Assembly (NCBI RefSeq): GCF_004296575.1
Contig: NZ_SAYT01000001.1
Location: 426,905 to 490,904, forward strand
Source: Dyella amyloliquefaciens
GTDB taxonomy: Bacteria > Pseudomonadota > Gammaproteobacteria > Xanthomonadales > Rhodanobacteraceae
Direction of reading: 5' to 3'
DNA length: 64,000 nucleotides
A model generated the notes under the pieces. That model had not been told where the DNA came from. It saw only the letters and a list, made by a program, of their open reading frames with translations, and searched no databases. The stretch's first letter is position 1. The number at the start of each line of letters is the position of its first letter. Positions 35,114-43,749 of this stretch are shown here, in pieces. The position numbers and the translations under genes were made by a program.

Positions 35114-35770
35114 TTACTTGCCGCCCGCGAGCTCGCGCTTGGCCAGCCACTGGGTCAGGGCCGCCAGCTGGTCCAGCGTCTTGATGTTGGCGCTGCGGTA
35201 CTTGCCGTCCACGACGATGGTCGGCGTGCCGTCCACCTGCCAGGCCTGCACCAGCGCGGCATCCTTGCGGATTTCCTGGGTGACCTCGTCGGAGGTGGCG
35301 ATACGCATGAAATCGTCGCGCTTCACGCCGTGGCTGGCGTAGAAATCGGCAATCTCGTCCAGCGAGGAGATCGGGTAGTGGTCGTCGAACTTGGCCTTGA
35401 ACAGGGCCAGGTGGGTCTGCTCCACCACGCCGAGCTTCTGCGCGGCGTAGTACGCACGGGCGTAAGGCACCCACTGGTCGTTGAAGGCGGCCGGCAGCAG
35501 CTTGAACACCACGCCCGGCGGCAGCTGCTTGCGCATCTGGTCGGCGATCGGGGCGAAATGAGCGCAATGGACGCAGCCGTAGGAGAACACTTCGACGACC
35601 TCGACCTTGCCCTCCTTGCTGAGGCGCTGAGGCGTGCCGCCGATCGCCACGTACTCGGTGCCCTCGGTGTAGGGCGCGACATCGTTGGAGCTGGCGGCGG
35701 TGCAGGCGGTGGTCAGCAACAGGCCCACGAGCAGGCCGATGGTGCGAAGGGGGGCAAAGCGCTTGAGCAT
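35114..35770 (-). CDS. DsbA-like thiol:disulfide interchange protein, CVHC active site
   Basis: A 218-aa periplasmic thioredoxin-fold oxidoreductase. It has an N-terminal hydrophobic export segment ending LLLTTACTAA, with Cys23 a possible but imperfect lipidation site. The active site is Cys66-Val-His-Cys69 in VFSYGCVHCAHFAP, where canonical DsbA has CPHC. An inserted helical domain follows, and the cis-proline loop is DGTPTIVVDGKYR. It should catalyse disulphide formation in exported proteins. ATG 35770 gives the signal sequence. It is 46 bp downstream of a second DsbA-like gene of different active site. Confidence 0.87.
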   Translation of the reverse strand: MLKRFAPLRTIGLLVGLLLTTACTAASSNDVAPYTEGTEYVAIGGTPQRLSKEGKVEVVEVFSYGCVHCAHFAPIADQMRKQLPPGVVFKLLPAAFNDQWVPYARAYYAAQKLGVVEQTHLALFKAKFDDHYPISSLDEIADFYASHGVKRDDFMRIATSDEVTQEIRKDAALVQAWQVDGTPTIVVDGKYRSANIKTLDQLAALTQWLAKRELAGGK

Positions 35771-35816
35771 GGGCGGTGTTCTCGGATGATCGCTTGGTTG
35801 GAAAGGGTGGCGTGGC

Positions 35817-36704
35817 TTACTTGCCTGCCGCTTCCTTGGACACCAGCCACTTCGCCAGTTCCACTGCCTGGTCGTAACCACCGGCCGAGCGCGGGGTCAG
35901 GCGGTACTTGCCGTTGATGACGATGGTCGGCGTCTCTTCGATGCCGTAGTTCTTCACCAGTTCGTCCGAACGCTTGACCTTGGTGTTGATGGTGAAGGAG
36001 TTGGCCACCGCCACGAATTCCTTCGGGTCGGCGCCGTACTTGGCGTAGACCTTGGCCGCATCGTCCAGGGTCGGCAGGGCCGAAGCCGGCTTGAGGCCTG
36101 CGCCACCGGGCTTGAGGGCGCTGAGCTCGTTGGTCTTCCACACGGCGTCGTACATCGCGTCGTTGGCCTTGTCGGCCACGCCCAGCGCCTGCGCGGTGAG
36201 AAAGGCGCGCTGCAGCATCGGCCAGTTTTCCTGCGGCATGAACGCGGCCGGCAGGTAGGCAACCACGGCGTCGCCGGGCAGCTCCTGCACCAGCTTGTTC
36301 ATGGTCGGATGGAACTGGTTGCAGGCCGGGCAGCCGTAGGAGAACACCTCGACCACTTCGATCTTGTCGGTGCTGGTCAGCTTGGGCTGGGCCGGCTCGA
36401 TGCGCACGTACTGCTTGCCTTCGACCCACTTGCCGTCGTCGACGAACGGCGTCGCCGGTGCGGCCGGAGCAGGAGCGGGCGTCGGCGCCTGGTCGGCGGT
36501 GCTGGCGGCAGCCGGGGTGGCCGGAGCAGCCGTGCTGGCCGTGGCGGGCGCGGCAGCCGTGGACGCGGCCGGCGGCTGGGCCGCCGGAGCGGTCGCTGCC
36601 GGGGCCGGGGCGGGCTGCGGGGCCGTGCTGGCGTTGTCGTTGTTGTTGCTGCAGGCGGAGATCGCGAGCAGGGCGGCACACAGGAACGACAAACGCTTCA
36701 GCAT
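35817..36704 (-). CDS. DsbA-like lipoprotein with CPAC active site and long Ala/Pro linker
   Basis: A 295-aa periplasmic thiol oxidoreductase. The lipobox ISAC gives Cys18; residues 20-87 are a low-complexity Ala/Pro/Thr linker, then the thioredoxin-like domain starts with VEGKQYVRIEPAQPKL. The active site is Cys125-Pro-Ala-Cys128 (FSYGCPACNQFHP), and the cis-Pro loop is EETPTIVINGKYR. Both differ from the downstream paralogue. The linker suggests a membrane-tethered domain reaching into the periplasm. Located 69 bp downstream of cytochrome c4, with a strong hairpin between (36738-36765). Confidence 0.87.
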   Translation of the reverse strand: MLKRLSFLCAALLAISACSNNNDNASTAPQPAPAPAATAPAAQPPAASTAAAPATASTAAPATPAAASTADQAPTPAPAPAAPATPFVDDGKWVEGKQYVRIEPAQPKLTSTDKIEVVEVFSYGCPACNQFHPTMNKLVQELPGDAVVAYLPAAFMPQENWPMLQRAFLTAQALGVADKANDAMYDAVWKTNELSALKPGGAGLKPASALPTLDDAAKVYAKYGADPKEFVAVANSFTINTKVKRSDELVKNYGIEETPTIVINGKYRLTPRSAGGYDQAVELAKWLVSKEAAGK

Positions 36705-36737
36705 GGTGATCCTCGGTACTTTGTCAGGCTTGGAACG

Positions 36738-36765
36738 GACACGCCGGCCTGGTGGCCGGCGTGTC
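36738..36765 (-). terminator. 12-bp GC hairpin between cytochrome c4 and dsbA-like gene
   Basis: GACACGCCGGCC (36738-36749) and GGCCGGCGTGTC (36754-36765) form a perfect 12-bp stem with a 4-nt loop. It lies just downstream of the cytochrome c4 stop codon on its strand. No T-run follows, so partial termination or mRNA processing between the two genes is likelier than a full stop. Confidence 0.45.
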
Positions 36766-36773
36766 GAAGGCGA

Positions 36774-37550
36774 TTACTTCGCGGCGGGGGCGCCCGAAGC
36801 GCCTTCGGCAGCGTGCAAGCCTTCAATGTAGCTGGCGACGGCCGCAATGTCCTTCGCATCGAGCTTCTTGGCGATGCCCGGCATGATCTGCGAGTGAGCG
36901 TCGTCACCCCAGGTGGTGCCGTCGTGCCAGGACTTGAGCGTGGCTTCGATGTACTGCGCGTGCTGGCTGGTGAGCTGCGGGTACATGGCGCCCGGGTTGC
37001 CGCGGCCGTCGATGCTGTGGCACGCCATGCAGGCGGGCACGCCCTTGGTGGTGTCACCCTGGCGGTAGAGCTCCTCGCCGCGCGCGACCAGCGCCTGGTC
37101 GGCAACGCCGGGCAGTGAGGTCTTGCTGGCGAAATAGGCACCGATGTCGTGCATGTCCTGCTCGGAGAGCGGGGTCGCCATGCCGAGCATGATCGGGTTC
37201 TGGCGCTTGCCACCCTTGAAGTCGGTCAGCTGGCGGACGATGTACGCCTCGTGCTGGCCGGCCAGCTTGGGATACTGGGCGTCGCTGGAATTGCCATCCA
37301 TGCCATGGCAGGCGCCGCAGGCGGCGGCCTTGCCGGCACCGGCAGTGGCATCGCCCGGCTTCACAGCGGCGGTGGCCTCAGCGGGCTTGGCCTGCTCGGC
37401 GCCCGCGGCGGCAGCAGGCTGCGCGGCGGTGGACGCGGCGGCGGGCGCCGTGGCTTCCTGGGCGAACGCCACACTGGAAGACAGCGCAAAGACGAGGGCT
37501 ACGGCATAACCAACAACAGCGGGCCGAATACCGGCGGGCCGAAAACTCAT
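36774..37550 (-). CDS. Dihaem cytochrome c4
   Basis: A 258-aa periplasmic c-type cytochrome with two haem motifs, Cys78-GA-Cys81-His82 and Cys174-MA-Cys177-His178, spaced as in cytochrome c4. Each is followed by a later Met ligand (for example PIMLGMATPL and IMPGIAKKL). A signal peptide (VVGYAVALVFALSSSVAFAQ) and an Ala/Pro/Glu-rich 40-residue linker precede the first haem domain. Cytochrome c4 carries electrons from the bc1 complex to terminal oxidases, including cbb3. It diverges from engB, as in other Xanthomonadales, and heads the strand of the dsbA pair. Confidence 0.93.
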   Translation of the reverse strand: MSFRPAGIRPAVVGYAVALVFALSSSVAFAQEATAPAAASTAAQPAAAAGAEQAKPAEATAAVKPGDATAGAGKAAACGACHGMDGNSSDAQYPKLAGQHEAYIVRQLTDFKGGKRQNPIMLGMATPLSEQDMHDIGAYFASKTSLPGVADQALVARGEELYRQGDTTKGVPACMACHSIDGRGNPGAMYPQLTSQHAQYIEATLKSWHDGTTWGDDAHSQIMPGIAKKLDAKDIAAVASYIEGLHAAEGASGAPAAK

Positions 37551-37660
37551 ACACTTGTCTCCCGAAAAACTGCTATGGCTGCACGGCTCGCGCTGGCCTG
37601 CACGTCCGCAACTGGCAGAAACTCACGGATTATCTCCGTGCCACCTTAGTCGGTCAAACC

Positions 37661-38296
37661 ATGTCGAACCCTTTGCAGGGCGCCCAGTTCGTACTGGCTG
37701 CCCACCGAATCTCCCAACTCCCTTCCGATCAGGGCGCCGAAGTGGCCTTTGCCGGCCGCTCCAACGCCGGTAAGTCCAGCGCGCTCAATACATTGACGGG
37801 CCATCGCGGGCTGGCGCGCACCTCCAAGACACCAGGTCGCACGCAGCAAATGGTCGCATTCTCGCTGCCGCCGCTGACCCAGGGCGAAGGTCAGGCGCCG
37901 CTGACGGCACGGCTCATCGACCTGCCTGGCTATGGCTACGCGAAGGTGCCGCCCGAGTTGCGCGACCACTGGAAGCAGGAGATCGACGCCTACCTGCACC
38001 AGCGTCGCAGCCTGCGCGGCATCGTGTTGATCACCGATATCCGCCATCCGATGAAGGAATTCGACCGGATGATGCTGGAGTTCTGCTTCGTCACGCACCT
38101 GCCGTGCCACGTACTGCTGACCAAGGCCGACAAGCTTTCTCGCAACCAGGCCATGCAGGCCCTGGCGGCGTTGCGCAAGGAGCTGGCGGCCGGCGGCACG
38201 CAGGCGACGGCACAGATGTTTTCCTCGCAGACGCCCACTGGCGTGGAGGAAGCGCGCGACATGGTGGTTACGCTGCTCAATACCCCGCGGCAATGA
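37661..38296 (+). CDS. engB: Ribosome-biogenesis GTP-binding protein EngB/YihA/YsxC
   Basis: This essential GTPase takes part in 50S assembly. The 211-aa protein has G1 GRSNAGKSS at 32-40, the TSKTPGRTQQM switch I, DLPGYGYAKVP as G3 with the family's PGYG, and G4 TKADK. The length and LPSDQGAEVAFAGRSN opening are typical. It is divergent from cytochrome c4 with a 110-bp gap. Its ribosome site is weak (CAAACC before the ATG at 37661). Confidence 0.94.
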   Translation: MSNPLQGAQFVLAAHRISQLPSDQGAEVAFAGRSNAGKSSALNTLTGHRGLARTSKTPGRTQQMVAFSLPPLTQGEGQAPLTARLIDLPGYGYAKVPPELRDHWKQEIDAYLHQRRSLRGIVLITDIRHPMKEFDRMMLEFCFVTHLPCHVLLTKADKLSRNQAMQALAALRKELAAGGTQATAQMFSSQTPTGVEEARDMVVTLLNTPRQ

Positions 38297-38320
38297 GGCG
38301 CGCCGGCTGACCGGCGCGCC
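38297..38320. terminator. GC-only palindrome between convergent engB and alcohol dehydrogenase
   Basis: GGCGCGCCGG (38297-38306) and CCGGCGCGCC (38311-38320) are perfect 10-bp complements around CTGA. The hairpin begins just after the engB stop codon (38294-38296) and ends 7 bp before the opposing stop codon. It probably serves both convergent transcripts, though no T-run is present. Confidence 0.5.
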
Positions 38321-38327
38321 GCCATGC

Positions 38328-39359
38328 TCAGGGAATGAGTACGGCGCGACCGACGATCTTGCCGGCCTTGAGCTTCTCGTACACCTGGGCCGCCTGCTCG
38401 AGCGGGAACTCGGTGGTTTCCGCCTTGATGCGGCCGTCGCGCGCCATCGCGATCACTTCCATCAGCTCCGCCCGCCCGCCCCAATAGGGCGTGCACATCT
38501 CGCAGCCATACGGCGTGCTGCCGAAGCGGAAGTCGTGATGACCGCCGCCCAGGCCCACGATGGTCCAGCGGCTGTCACGACCCAGCACGCGTGCGCCCAG
38601 GTCGAAGGTGGGCTGGATGCCGACGCAGTCCAGCACCAGTACCGCGCCACGCGGCCCGACGATGTCGCGGATCGCGGTGGTGGCGGCCTCGATGTCGCGT
38701 GTATTGATCGTATGGTCCGCACCGCGCTGGCGCGCGTGAGCCAGCTTCGCGTCGTCGACATCGCCCGCAATGATGCGCGCGGTGGACAGTACGCGCAGCA
38801 ATTGCACCGCCATATGCCCCAGGCCGCCGATGCCGAGCACCACCACGGTGGTGTCGCCGGTGAGCAGGGGCAGGACGCGCTTGATGGCGTGATAAGGCGT
38901 GAGCGCCGCATCGCTCAACGGTGCGGCCACGCGCGGATCCAGCGTGCCCAGCGGCACCAGCAGTCGCGCCGCCGGCACCAGCATGTAGTCGGCCATCCCG
39001 CCGTCGAAACCCAGGCCGCCGCCGGCGGCGCCGAGGCTGTCGGCGTTCTCGCAGTAGTTTTCCATCGAGAGCTGGCAGGCGTGGCAGTGGCCGCAGCCCC
39101 AGGGGCCATACACGGCGACCGGATCGCCTTCGCGGAAGCCCTGCACGCCCTCGCCAAGCTCGGCGATCCAGCCGGCGTTTTCATGGCCGAGGGTGAAGCC
39201 GGCCTGGAAGCCGAGCTCCTCTTCCATCACGTGCAAGTCGGAATGACAGACGCCCGCCCCGCCGATTCTGACCAGCACCTGGCCGGGGCCAGGCGTGGGC
39301 TTGGGGATGTCGTCGATCGAGACGGGTTTGCCGACGCCGTTGAAACGTACTGCTTTCAT
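38328..39359 (-). CDS. Zinc-dependent alcohol dehydrogenase (AdhP-like)
   Basis: A 343-aa medium-chain dehydrogenase. The catalytic-zinc ligands are Cys38 and the His59-Glu60 region (GAGVCHSDLH and TLGHENAG). The structural zinc site is four cysteines at 89, 92, 95 and 103 (GCGHCHACQLSMENYC). The Rossmann motif GIGGLGHMAVQ binds the cofactor. Family resemblance is to the propanol-preferring AdhP group; substrate and cofactor preference are not proven. It is alone between convergent engB and upstream gene 39470. Confidence 0.85.
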   Translation of the reverse strand: MKAVRFNGVGKPVSIDDIPKPTPGPGQVLVRIGGAGVCHSDLHVMEEELGFQAGFTLGHENAGWIAELGEGVQGFREGDPVAVYGPWGCGHCHACQLSMENYCENADSLGAAGGGLGFDGGMADYMLVPAARLLVPLGTLDPRVAAPLSDAALTPYHAIKRVLPLLTGDTTVVVLGIGGLGHMAVQLLRVLSTARIIAGDVDDAKLAHARQRGADHTINTRDIEAATTAIRDIVGPRGAVLVLDCVGIQPTFDLGARVLGRDSRWTIVGLGGGHHDFRFGSTPYGCEMCTPYWGGRAELMEVIAMARDGRIKAETTEFPLEQAAQVYEKLKAGKIVGRAVLIP

Positions 39360-39469
39360 GCAGGCTCCTTAGTTGAGGCGGCGCGCCGTGGCGGCGTGCC
39401 GGTGTTTCCTCCCACCGAGAAAGCCAAGACTGGCAAAGCGCCAGTCATGCATGGCGTGAATGGGGCGCG

Positions 39470-39970
39470 TCAGCGACTTTCGAGCGCAGCCATGAAAACC
39501 GCGCAGAGCGCTTCCATGCCGGCGCGATCGTCGGCATCGAAACGTGCAACGGACGGGCTGTCCACATCCCACACGCCGAACAGGCTGCCGTCGGCGCGCA
39601 CCAGCGGCACCACGATTTCGGACTGCGACGCGGCGTCGCAGGCGATGTGGCCGTCAAAATCGTGCACGTCGCGCACGACCTGGGTCTCGCGCGTCTGCGC
39701 GGCGGTACCGCATACGCCGCGGCCGAGCGCGATGCGGATGCAGGCGGGCTTGCCCTGGAACGGGCCGACCACCAGCTCGGTGCCGTCGTAGAGATAGAAC
39801 CCGCTCCAGTTGAGATCGGGCAGGCTGTGGTAGACCAGTGCCGAGAAGTTCGCCGCGTTGGCGATCACGTCCGGTTCGCCCTCGAGCAGGCCGCGCGCCT
39901 GGTGGCACAGGTCTTCGTAATGCTCGCGCTTGCTTGCATACGCCTGCGTGGTTACTTCGAACATGGGCAT
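39470..39970 (-). CDS. msrC: Free methionine-(R)-sulfoxide reductase (GAF domain)
   Basis: This cytoplasmic GAF-domain enzyme reduces free methionine R-sulfoxide. The 166-aa protein has the three catalytic-region cysteines Cys77, Cys87 and Cys111 (ACIRIALGRGVCG and HIACDAASQSE), with the same 10- and 24-residue spacing as E. coli fRMsr. The NWSGFYLYDG and CDAASQSEIVVPL stretches match the family. The start is either ATG 39970 (GAGG upstream, close) or ATG 39964. It lies 98 bp from the divergent bioD. Confidence 0.9.
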   Translation of the reverse strand: MPMFEVTTQAYASKREHYEDLCHQARGLLEGEPDVIANAANFSALVYHSLPDLNWSGFYLYDGTELVVGPFQGKPACIRIALGRGVCGTAAQTRETQVVRDVHDFDGHIACDAASQSEIVVPLVRADGSLFGVWDVDSPSVARFDADDRAGMEALCAVFMAALESR

Positions 39971-40068
39971 GAGCCTCGCTGTCAAAGCACGTATTATGCG
40001 CCCGCACGGTACGCGCCGGCACCGCCAGCCCACGTACCGCCACCAGGCCGCCACCAGGGGACAGGCGC

Positions 40069-40740
40069 ATGTCGACGTTCTTCGTTGCGGGTACTGACAC
40101 GGGCATAGGCAAGACCCATGCGACCTGCGCGCTGCTGCACGCGGTGCGCGATCGTGACTTGAACGCCTGCGGCATGAAGCCGGTGGCCAGCGGCTGCAAT
40201 GAAACCCGCGAAGGCCTGCGCAATGACGACGCGCTGGCGCTGCAGGCGGCCAGCAGCGCGCCCATGCCGTACGAATGGATCAATCCCGTCGCCTTGCGCG
40301 AATCGTTGTCGCCGCATCTGGCGGCCGCGCACGAAGGCGTGGACATCCGCCTGGCGCCGTTGCACGACGCCTTCATGCGCTTGCGCGACATGCACGACGT
40401 GGTGATGGTCGAGGGCGTCGGCGGCTGGCTGGTGCCGCTGTCGCGCGGATTGCTCGCGTCGGACATCGCGCGGCAATGGCAGTTGCCGGTGATCCTGGTG
40501 GTGGGCATGCGATTGGGCTGTCTCAGCCATGCGTTGCTCACTGCACGCGCGATCGCGACGGATGGTTGTCGCCTCGCCGGATGGATCGGCAACCTCATCG
40601 ATCCGGACATGGCGGCAGTGGACGAAAACCTGGCGACGCTGCGGCAGTTGCTGCCCGCGCCCTGCCTGGGCGTGCTGCCTTATGGCGAGCCGCCGCAGGT
40701 GGCGGCGTCGTACCTCGAGCTTGAGGCCATCTTGGAGTGA
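40069..40740 (+). CDS. bioD: Dethiobiotin synthetase
   Basis: BioD closes the ureido ring of dethiobiotin using ATP and CO2. The 223-aa product starts at an ATG with AGGGGA upstream and carries the P-loop GTDTGIGKT (8-16), the substrate-side GMKPVASGC, and the VEGVGGWLVPLS and ARAIATDGCRLAGWIGN motifs. The length is normal. It is divergent from the fRMsr gene and precedes a small unknown gene. Other biotin genes are not in this window. Confidence 0.93.
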   Translation: MSTFFVAGTDTGIGKTHATCALLHAVRDRDLNACGMKPVASGCNETREGLRNDDALALQAASSAPMPYEWINPVALRESLSPHLAAAHEGVDIRLAPLHDAFMRLRDMHDVVMVEGVGGWLVPLSRGLLASDIARQWQLPVILVVGMRLGCLSHALLTARAIATDGCRLAGWIGNLIDPDMAAVDENLATLRQLLPAPCLGVLPYGEPPQVAASYLELEAILE

Positions 40741-40786
40741 CTCCCTCCGGGCGTATGCTTGCATGCGACGTTCGAAGCGGAGATCC

Positions 40787-41140
40787 ATGATGGCGATACG
40801 CAGCCACTATTACCTGTCCATTGCCGATCTGGCCCATGCGCGCGGGCCCGTGGCGGCGCTCAGTTACGACGGCGCCGGACCGGATGATCTCTCTGCTGCA
40901 GTGCAAGAAGCCCTGCGCACGCCTTCGTTGTTCGAACGCTGGCGCGCCATGCAGGATGAGCCCGATGACGTCGATCCCACGCTCGGCGCGACTGACCCAT
41001 CCGCCACGGTCAGCGCCCATGTGCATGACCTGCGCATCGACGTGGACCTCATTACCGACCTGCCGATGAGCATCGTGCGGCAGCGTCTGAACCTGCTGAT
41101 CGGCGCGAGCTGGCAGCTGCGCGACATGCGCAAGGCGTGA
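40787..41140 (+). CDS. Conserved-looking 117-aa protein, function unknown
   Basis: A frame with GCGGAG upstream, starting MMAIRSHYYLSIADLAHARG. It is acidic in the centre (QDEPDDVDPTLGATDP) and ends in a segment, HVHDLRIDVDLITDLPMSIVRQRLNLLI, that looks like a folded alpha/beta unit. No signal peptide or membrane helix is seen. The second ATG (40790) is an equally good start. It is 46 bp after bioD on the same strand and probably co-transcribed. I recognise no domain. Confidence 0.6.
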   Translation: MMAIRSHYYLSIADLAHARGPVAALSYDGAGPDDLSAAVQEALRTPSLFERWRAMQDEPDDVDPTLGATDPSATVSAHVHDLRIDVDLITDLPMSIVRQRLNLLIGASWQLRDMRKA

Positions 41141-41149
41141 TTCCCCTGC

Positions 41150-41232
41150 TGTAGGAGCGCACCCAGTGCGCGACTGCGGCGTTGCGGCATCACCGCTCCG
41201 TTGGCTTTTCGCGCACTGGGTGCGCTCCTACA
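41150..41232. repeat. REP pair (BIME), copy 2
   Basis: The same arrangement as 18193-18274. TGTAGGAGCGCACCCAGTGC starts at 41150 and its inverse ends at 41232, and the inner loop shares GGCATCACCGCTCCGT with copy 1. The two 82-83-bp units differ at only a few loop positions, so one is probably a recent copy of the other or both come from a common source. It lies between the small unknown gene and the M3 peptidase. Confidence 0.8.
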
Positions 41233-41323
41233 GGGAAGGCAGGCAGGACTTCCAGCCCTTGGCACTCCCCCGACGGACTAGGTAGGCTCCGGGTTCATTT
41301 GTCCGCCCCCAGGGGAACCCTCG

Positions 41324-43531
41324 ATGCTCCGTCTCCGCACTCTCGTGATCGCCACGTCCATCGCGCTCGCCGCCTGCTCGCAGCAGTCGAACGAGCAGGC
41401 CCAGCAGCCTGCTCCGGCTCCGGCCAGCACCGCGCCGGCCAAGGCCTCCACCGCTGCCGCCACGCCTGAGGTCAGTGCCGTGAATCCGTTCCTCGAGCCC
41501 AGCACGCTGCCGTTCCAGGCGCCGCCGTTCGACAAGATCAAGGACGGTGACTACCAGCCGGCCTTCGAGGAAGGCATGAAGCAGCACCTGGAGGAGATCA
41601 ACAAGATCGCCGACAACCCGGAGCCGCCGACCTTCGAGAACACCTTCATCCCGATGGAGAAGTCCGGCCAGCTGCTGACGCGCGTGATGCAGGCCTTCAG
41701 CGCGGTGAGTGGCGCCAACACCGACGACACGATCCAGAAGGTGCAGGAAGAGGAAGCGCCGAAGTTCGCCGAGCATCAGGATGCGATCGTGATGAACGAC
41801 AAGCTGTTCAAGCGCATCCAGACCATCTACGACCAGCGTGACTCGCTCAAGCTCGATCCCGAATCCAAGCGTCTGGTCGAGGTGACCTACAGCAACTTCG
41901 TGCGTGGCGGCGCCAAGCTGTCCGATGCCGACAAGGCGAAGATGAAGGACCTGAACAAGGAAGAGTCCACGCTCAGCACGCAGTTCACCAACAAGCTGCT
42001 CGCCGCCACCAAGGCAGGCGCGCTGGTGGTGGACGACAAGGCCAAGCTCGACGGCCTGTCCGATGGCGACATCGCCGCGGCGGTGGAAGCGGCCAAGGCA
42101 CGCAAGCTGGACGGCAAGTGGGTGATCCCGCTGCAGAACACCACCCAGCAGCCGGCGCTGCAGAACCTCAACGACCGTGCCACGCGCGAGCAGTTGTTCA
42201 ATAACTCGTGGAATCGCGCCGAGAAGGGCGACGCCAACGACACGCGCGACATGATCGGTCGCATCGCACAGATCCGCGCCGAGCAGGCCAAGCTGCTGGG
42301 CTTCTCCAGCTACGCCGCGTGGAAGCTGGAAGACCAGATGGCCAAGAATCCGGAAGCGGCGCTGACCTTCATGGACAAGCTGGCCCCGGCCGCCACCGCA
42401 CGCGCCGAGCGCGAGGCGAAAGATATCCAGGACGTGATCGACCAGCAGAAGGGCGGCTTCAAGGTCGAGGCGTGGGACTGGAACCACTATTCGGAGCAGG
42501 TCCGCAAGGCCAAGTACGATCTGGATGAGTCGCAGATCAAGCCGTACTTCGAGCTGGACAACGTGCTGCAGAACGGCGTGTTCTACGCCGCCAACCAGCT
42601 GTACGGCCTGACCTTCAAGGAGCGCAAGGACATCCCGGTGTGGCAGCCGGATGTGCGCGTGTTCGAGGTGTTCGACAAGGATGGCACCTCGATGGCGCTG
42701 TTCTATTGCGACTACTTCAAGCGCGACAACAAGAACGGCGGCGCGTGGATGAGCAACCTGGTCGACCAGTCCAAGCTGATGGGCACCAAGCCGGTGATCT
42801 TCAACGTCGCCAACTTCACCAAGCCGGCCGAAGGCCAGCCGGCACTGCTGTCGTTCGACGACGTGATCACCATGTTCCACGAGTTCGGCCATGGCCTGCA
42901 CGGCATCTTCGCCAATTCGCAGTACCCGAGCCTGTCGGGTGCGGCGACCGCGCGTGACTTCGTGGAATTCCCGTCGCAGTTCAACGAGCACTGGGCGACC
43001 GATCCGAAGATCTTCGCCAACTATGCGAAGAACTATAAGACGGGCGAGCCGATGCCGGCCGAGTTGGTCGAGAAGATCAAGAAGTCGAAGACCTTCAACA
43101 AGGGTTACGACATGACCGAGCTGGTCTCGGCCGCACTGCTCGACATGAGCTGGCACAGCCTGAGTGCCGATACGCCGAAGCAGGATCCGGACAAGTTCGA
43201 AGCCGACGCGCTGGCCAAGGCCAAGATCAACCTGAGCTACGTGCCGCCGCGTTACCGCTCGAGCTACTTCCAGCACATCTGGGGCAACGGCTACGCCGCC
43301 GGTTACTACGCCTACCTGTGGACCGAGATGCTGGCCGATGACGCGTTCCAGGGCTTCGTCGACAAGGGTGGCATGACCCGTGCGAACGGTGACCGCTTCC
43401 GCGAGATGATCCTCTCGCGCGGCAACACCGAAGACCTGGCCAAGATGTACAAGGACTGGCGCGGCAAGGATCCCAGCATCGAGCCGATGCTGCTGAACCG
43501 TGGCCTGAAGGAAGCGCCGCAGAAGAAGTAA
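41324..43531 (+). CDS. dcp: M3 family metallopeptidase (Dcp-like), lipoprotein
   Basis: A 735-aa zinc metallopeptidase with a lipobox (ALAAC, Cys18) and a 30-residue Ala/Pro/Gln linker, so it is predicted to be anchored in the periplasm. The catalytic motif HEFGHGLHG (His519-His523) is the M3 HExxH type, and the downstream EFPSQFNEHW carries the third zinc ligand. The helical N-terminal lobe and the WWHxxxx... region fit peptidyl-dipeptidase Dcp, which removes C-terminal dipeptides. The normal Dcp is cytoplasmic or periplasmic, not lipidated in E. coli; a lipoprotein form is usual in this order. A strong terminator follows. Confidence 0.9.
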   Translation: MLRLRTLVIATSIALAACSQQSNEQAQQPAPAPASTAPAKASTAAATPEVSAVNPFLEPSTLPFQAPPFDKIKDGDYQPAFEEGMKQHLEEINKIADNPEPPTFENTFIPMEKSGQLLTRVMQAFSAVSGANTDDTIQKVQEEEAPKFAEHQDAIVMNDKLFKRIQTIYDQRDSLKLDPESKRLVEVTYSNFVRGGAKLSDADKAKMKDLNKEESTLSTQFTNKLLAATKAGALVVDDKAKLDGLSDGDIAAAVEAAKARKLDGKWVIPLQNTTQQPALQNLNDRATREQLFNNSWNRAEKGDANDTRDMIGRIAQIRAEQAKLLGFSSYAAWKLEDQMAKNPEAALTFMDKLAPAATARAEREAKDIQDVIDQQKGGFKVEAWDWNHYSEQVRKAKYDLDESQIKPYFELDNVLQNGVFYAANQLYGLTFKERKDIPVWQPDVRVFEVFDKDGTSMALFYCDYFKRDNKNGGAWMSNLVDQSKLMGTKPVIFNVANFTKPAEGQPALLSFDDVITMFHEFGHGLHGIFANSQYPSLSGAATARDFVEFPSQFNEHWATDPKIFANYAKNYKTGEPMPAELVEKIKKSKTFNKGYDMTELVSAALLDMSWHSLSADTPKQDPDKFEADALAKAKINLSYVPPRYRSSYFQHIWGNGYAAGYYAYLWTEMLADDAFQGFVDKGGMTRANGDRFREMILSRGNTEDLAKMYKDWRGKDPSIEPMLLNRGLKEAPQKK

Positions 43532-43552
43532 GGCGTCATCCCTTGTGAGCGG

Positions 43553-43577
43553 AAAGGGCCGGCCATGCCGGCCCTTT
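43553..43577 (+). terminator. Rho-independent terminator of the M3 peptidase
   Basis: AAAGGGCCGGC (43553-43563) and GCCGGCCCTTT (43567-43577) form a perfect 11-bp stem with the 3-nt loop CAT, followed by CTGTTTCC. It lies 21 bp after the peptidase stop codon. Confidence 0.8.
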
Positions 43578-43749
43578 CTGTTTCCGGCGTACACCACCGT
43601 CGAAAGGGCGGCAGCGGTGACCGGTGAGTGAAATTCCCGCTAATTCACGTAATTTTTCGGTTCCCATCCGATCGTAGTCGGCGTCAAATGCAGTTCTGGC
43701 CGCTCAGGCCAGCGACAATCGTTCACGCTCAATCTCGATGGGGGCACTC

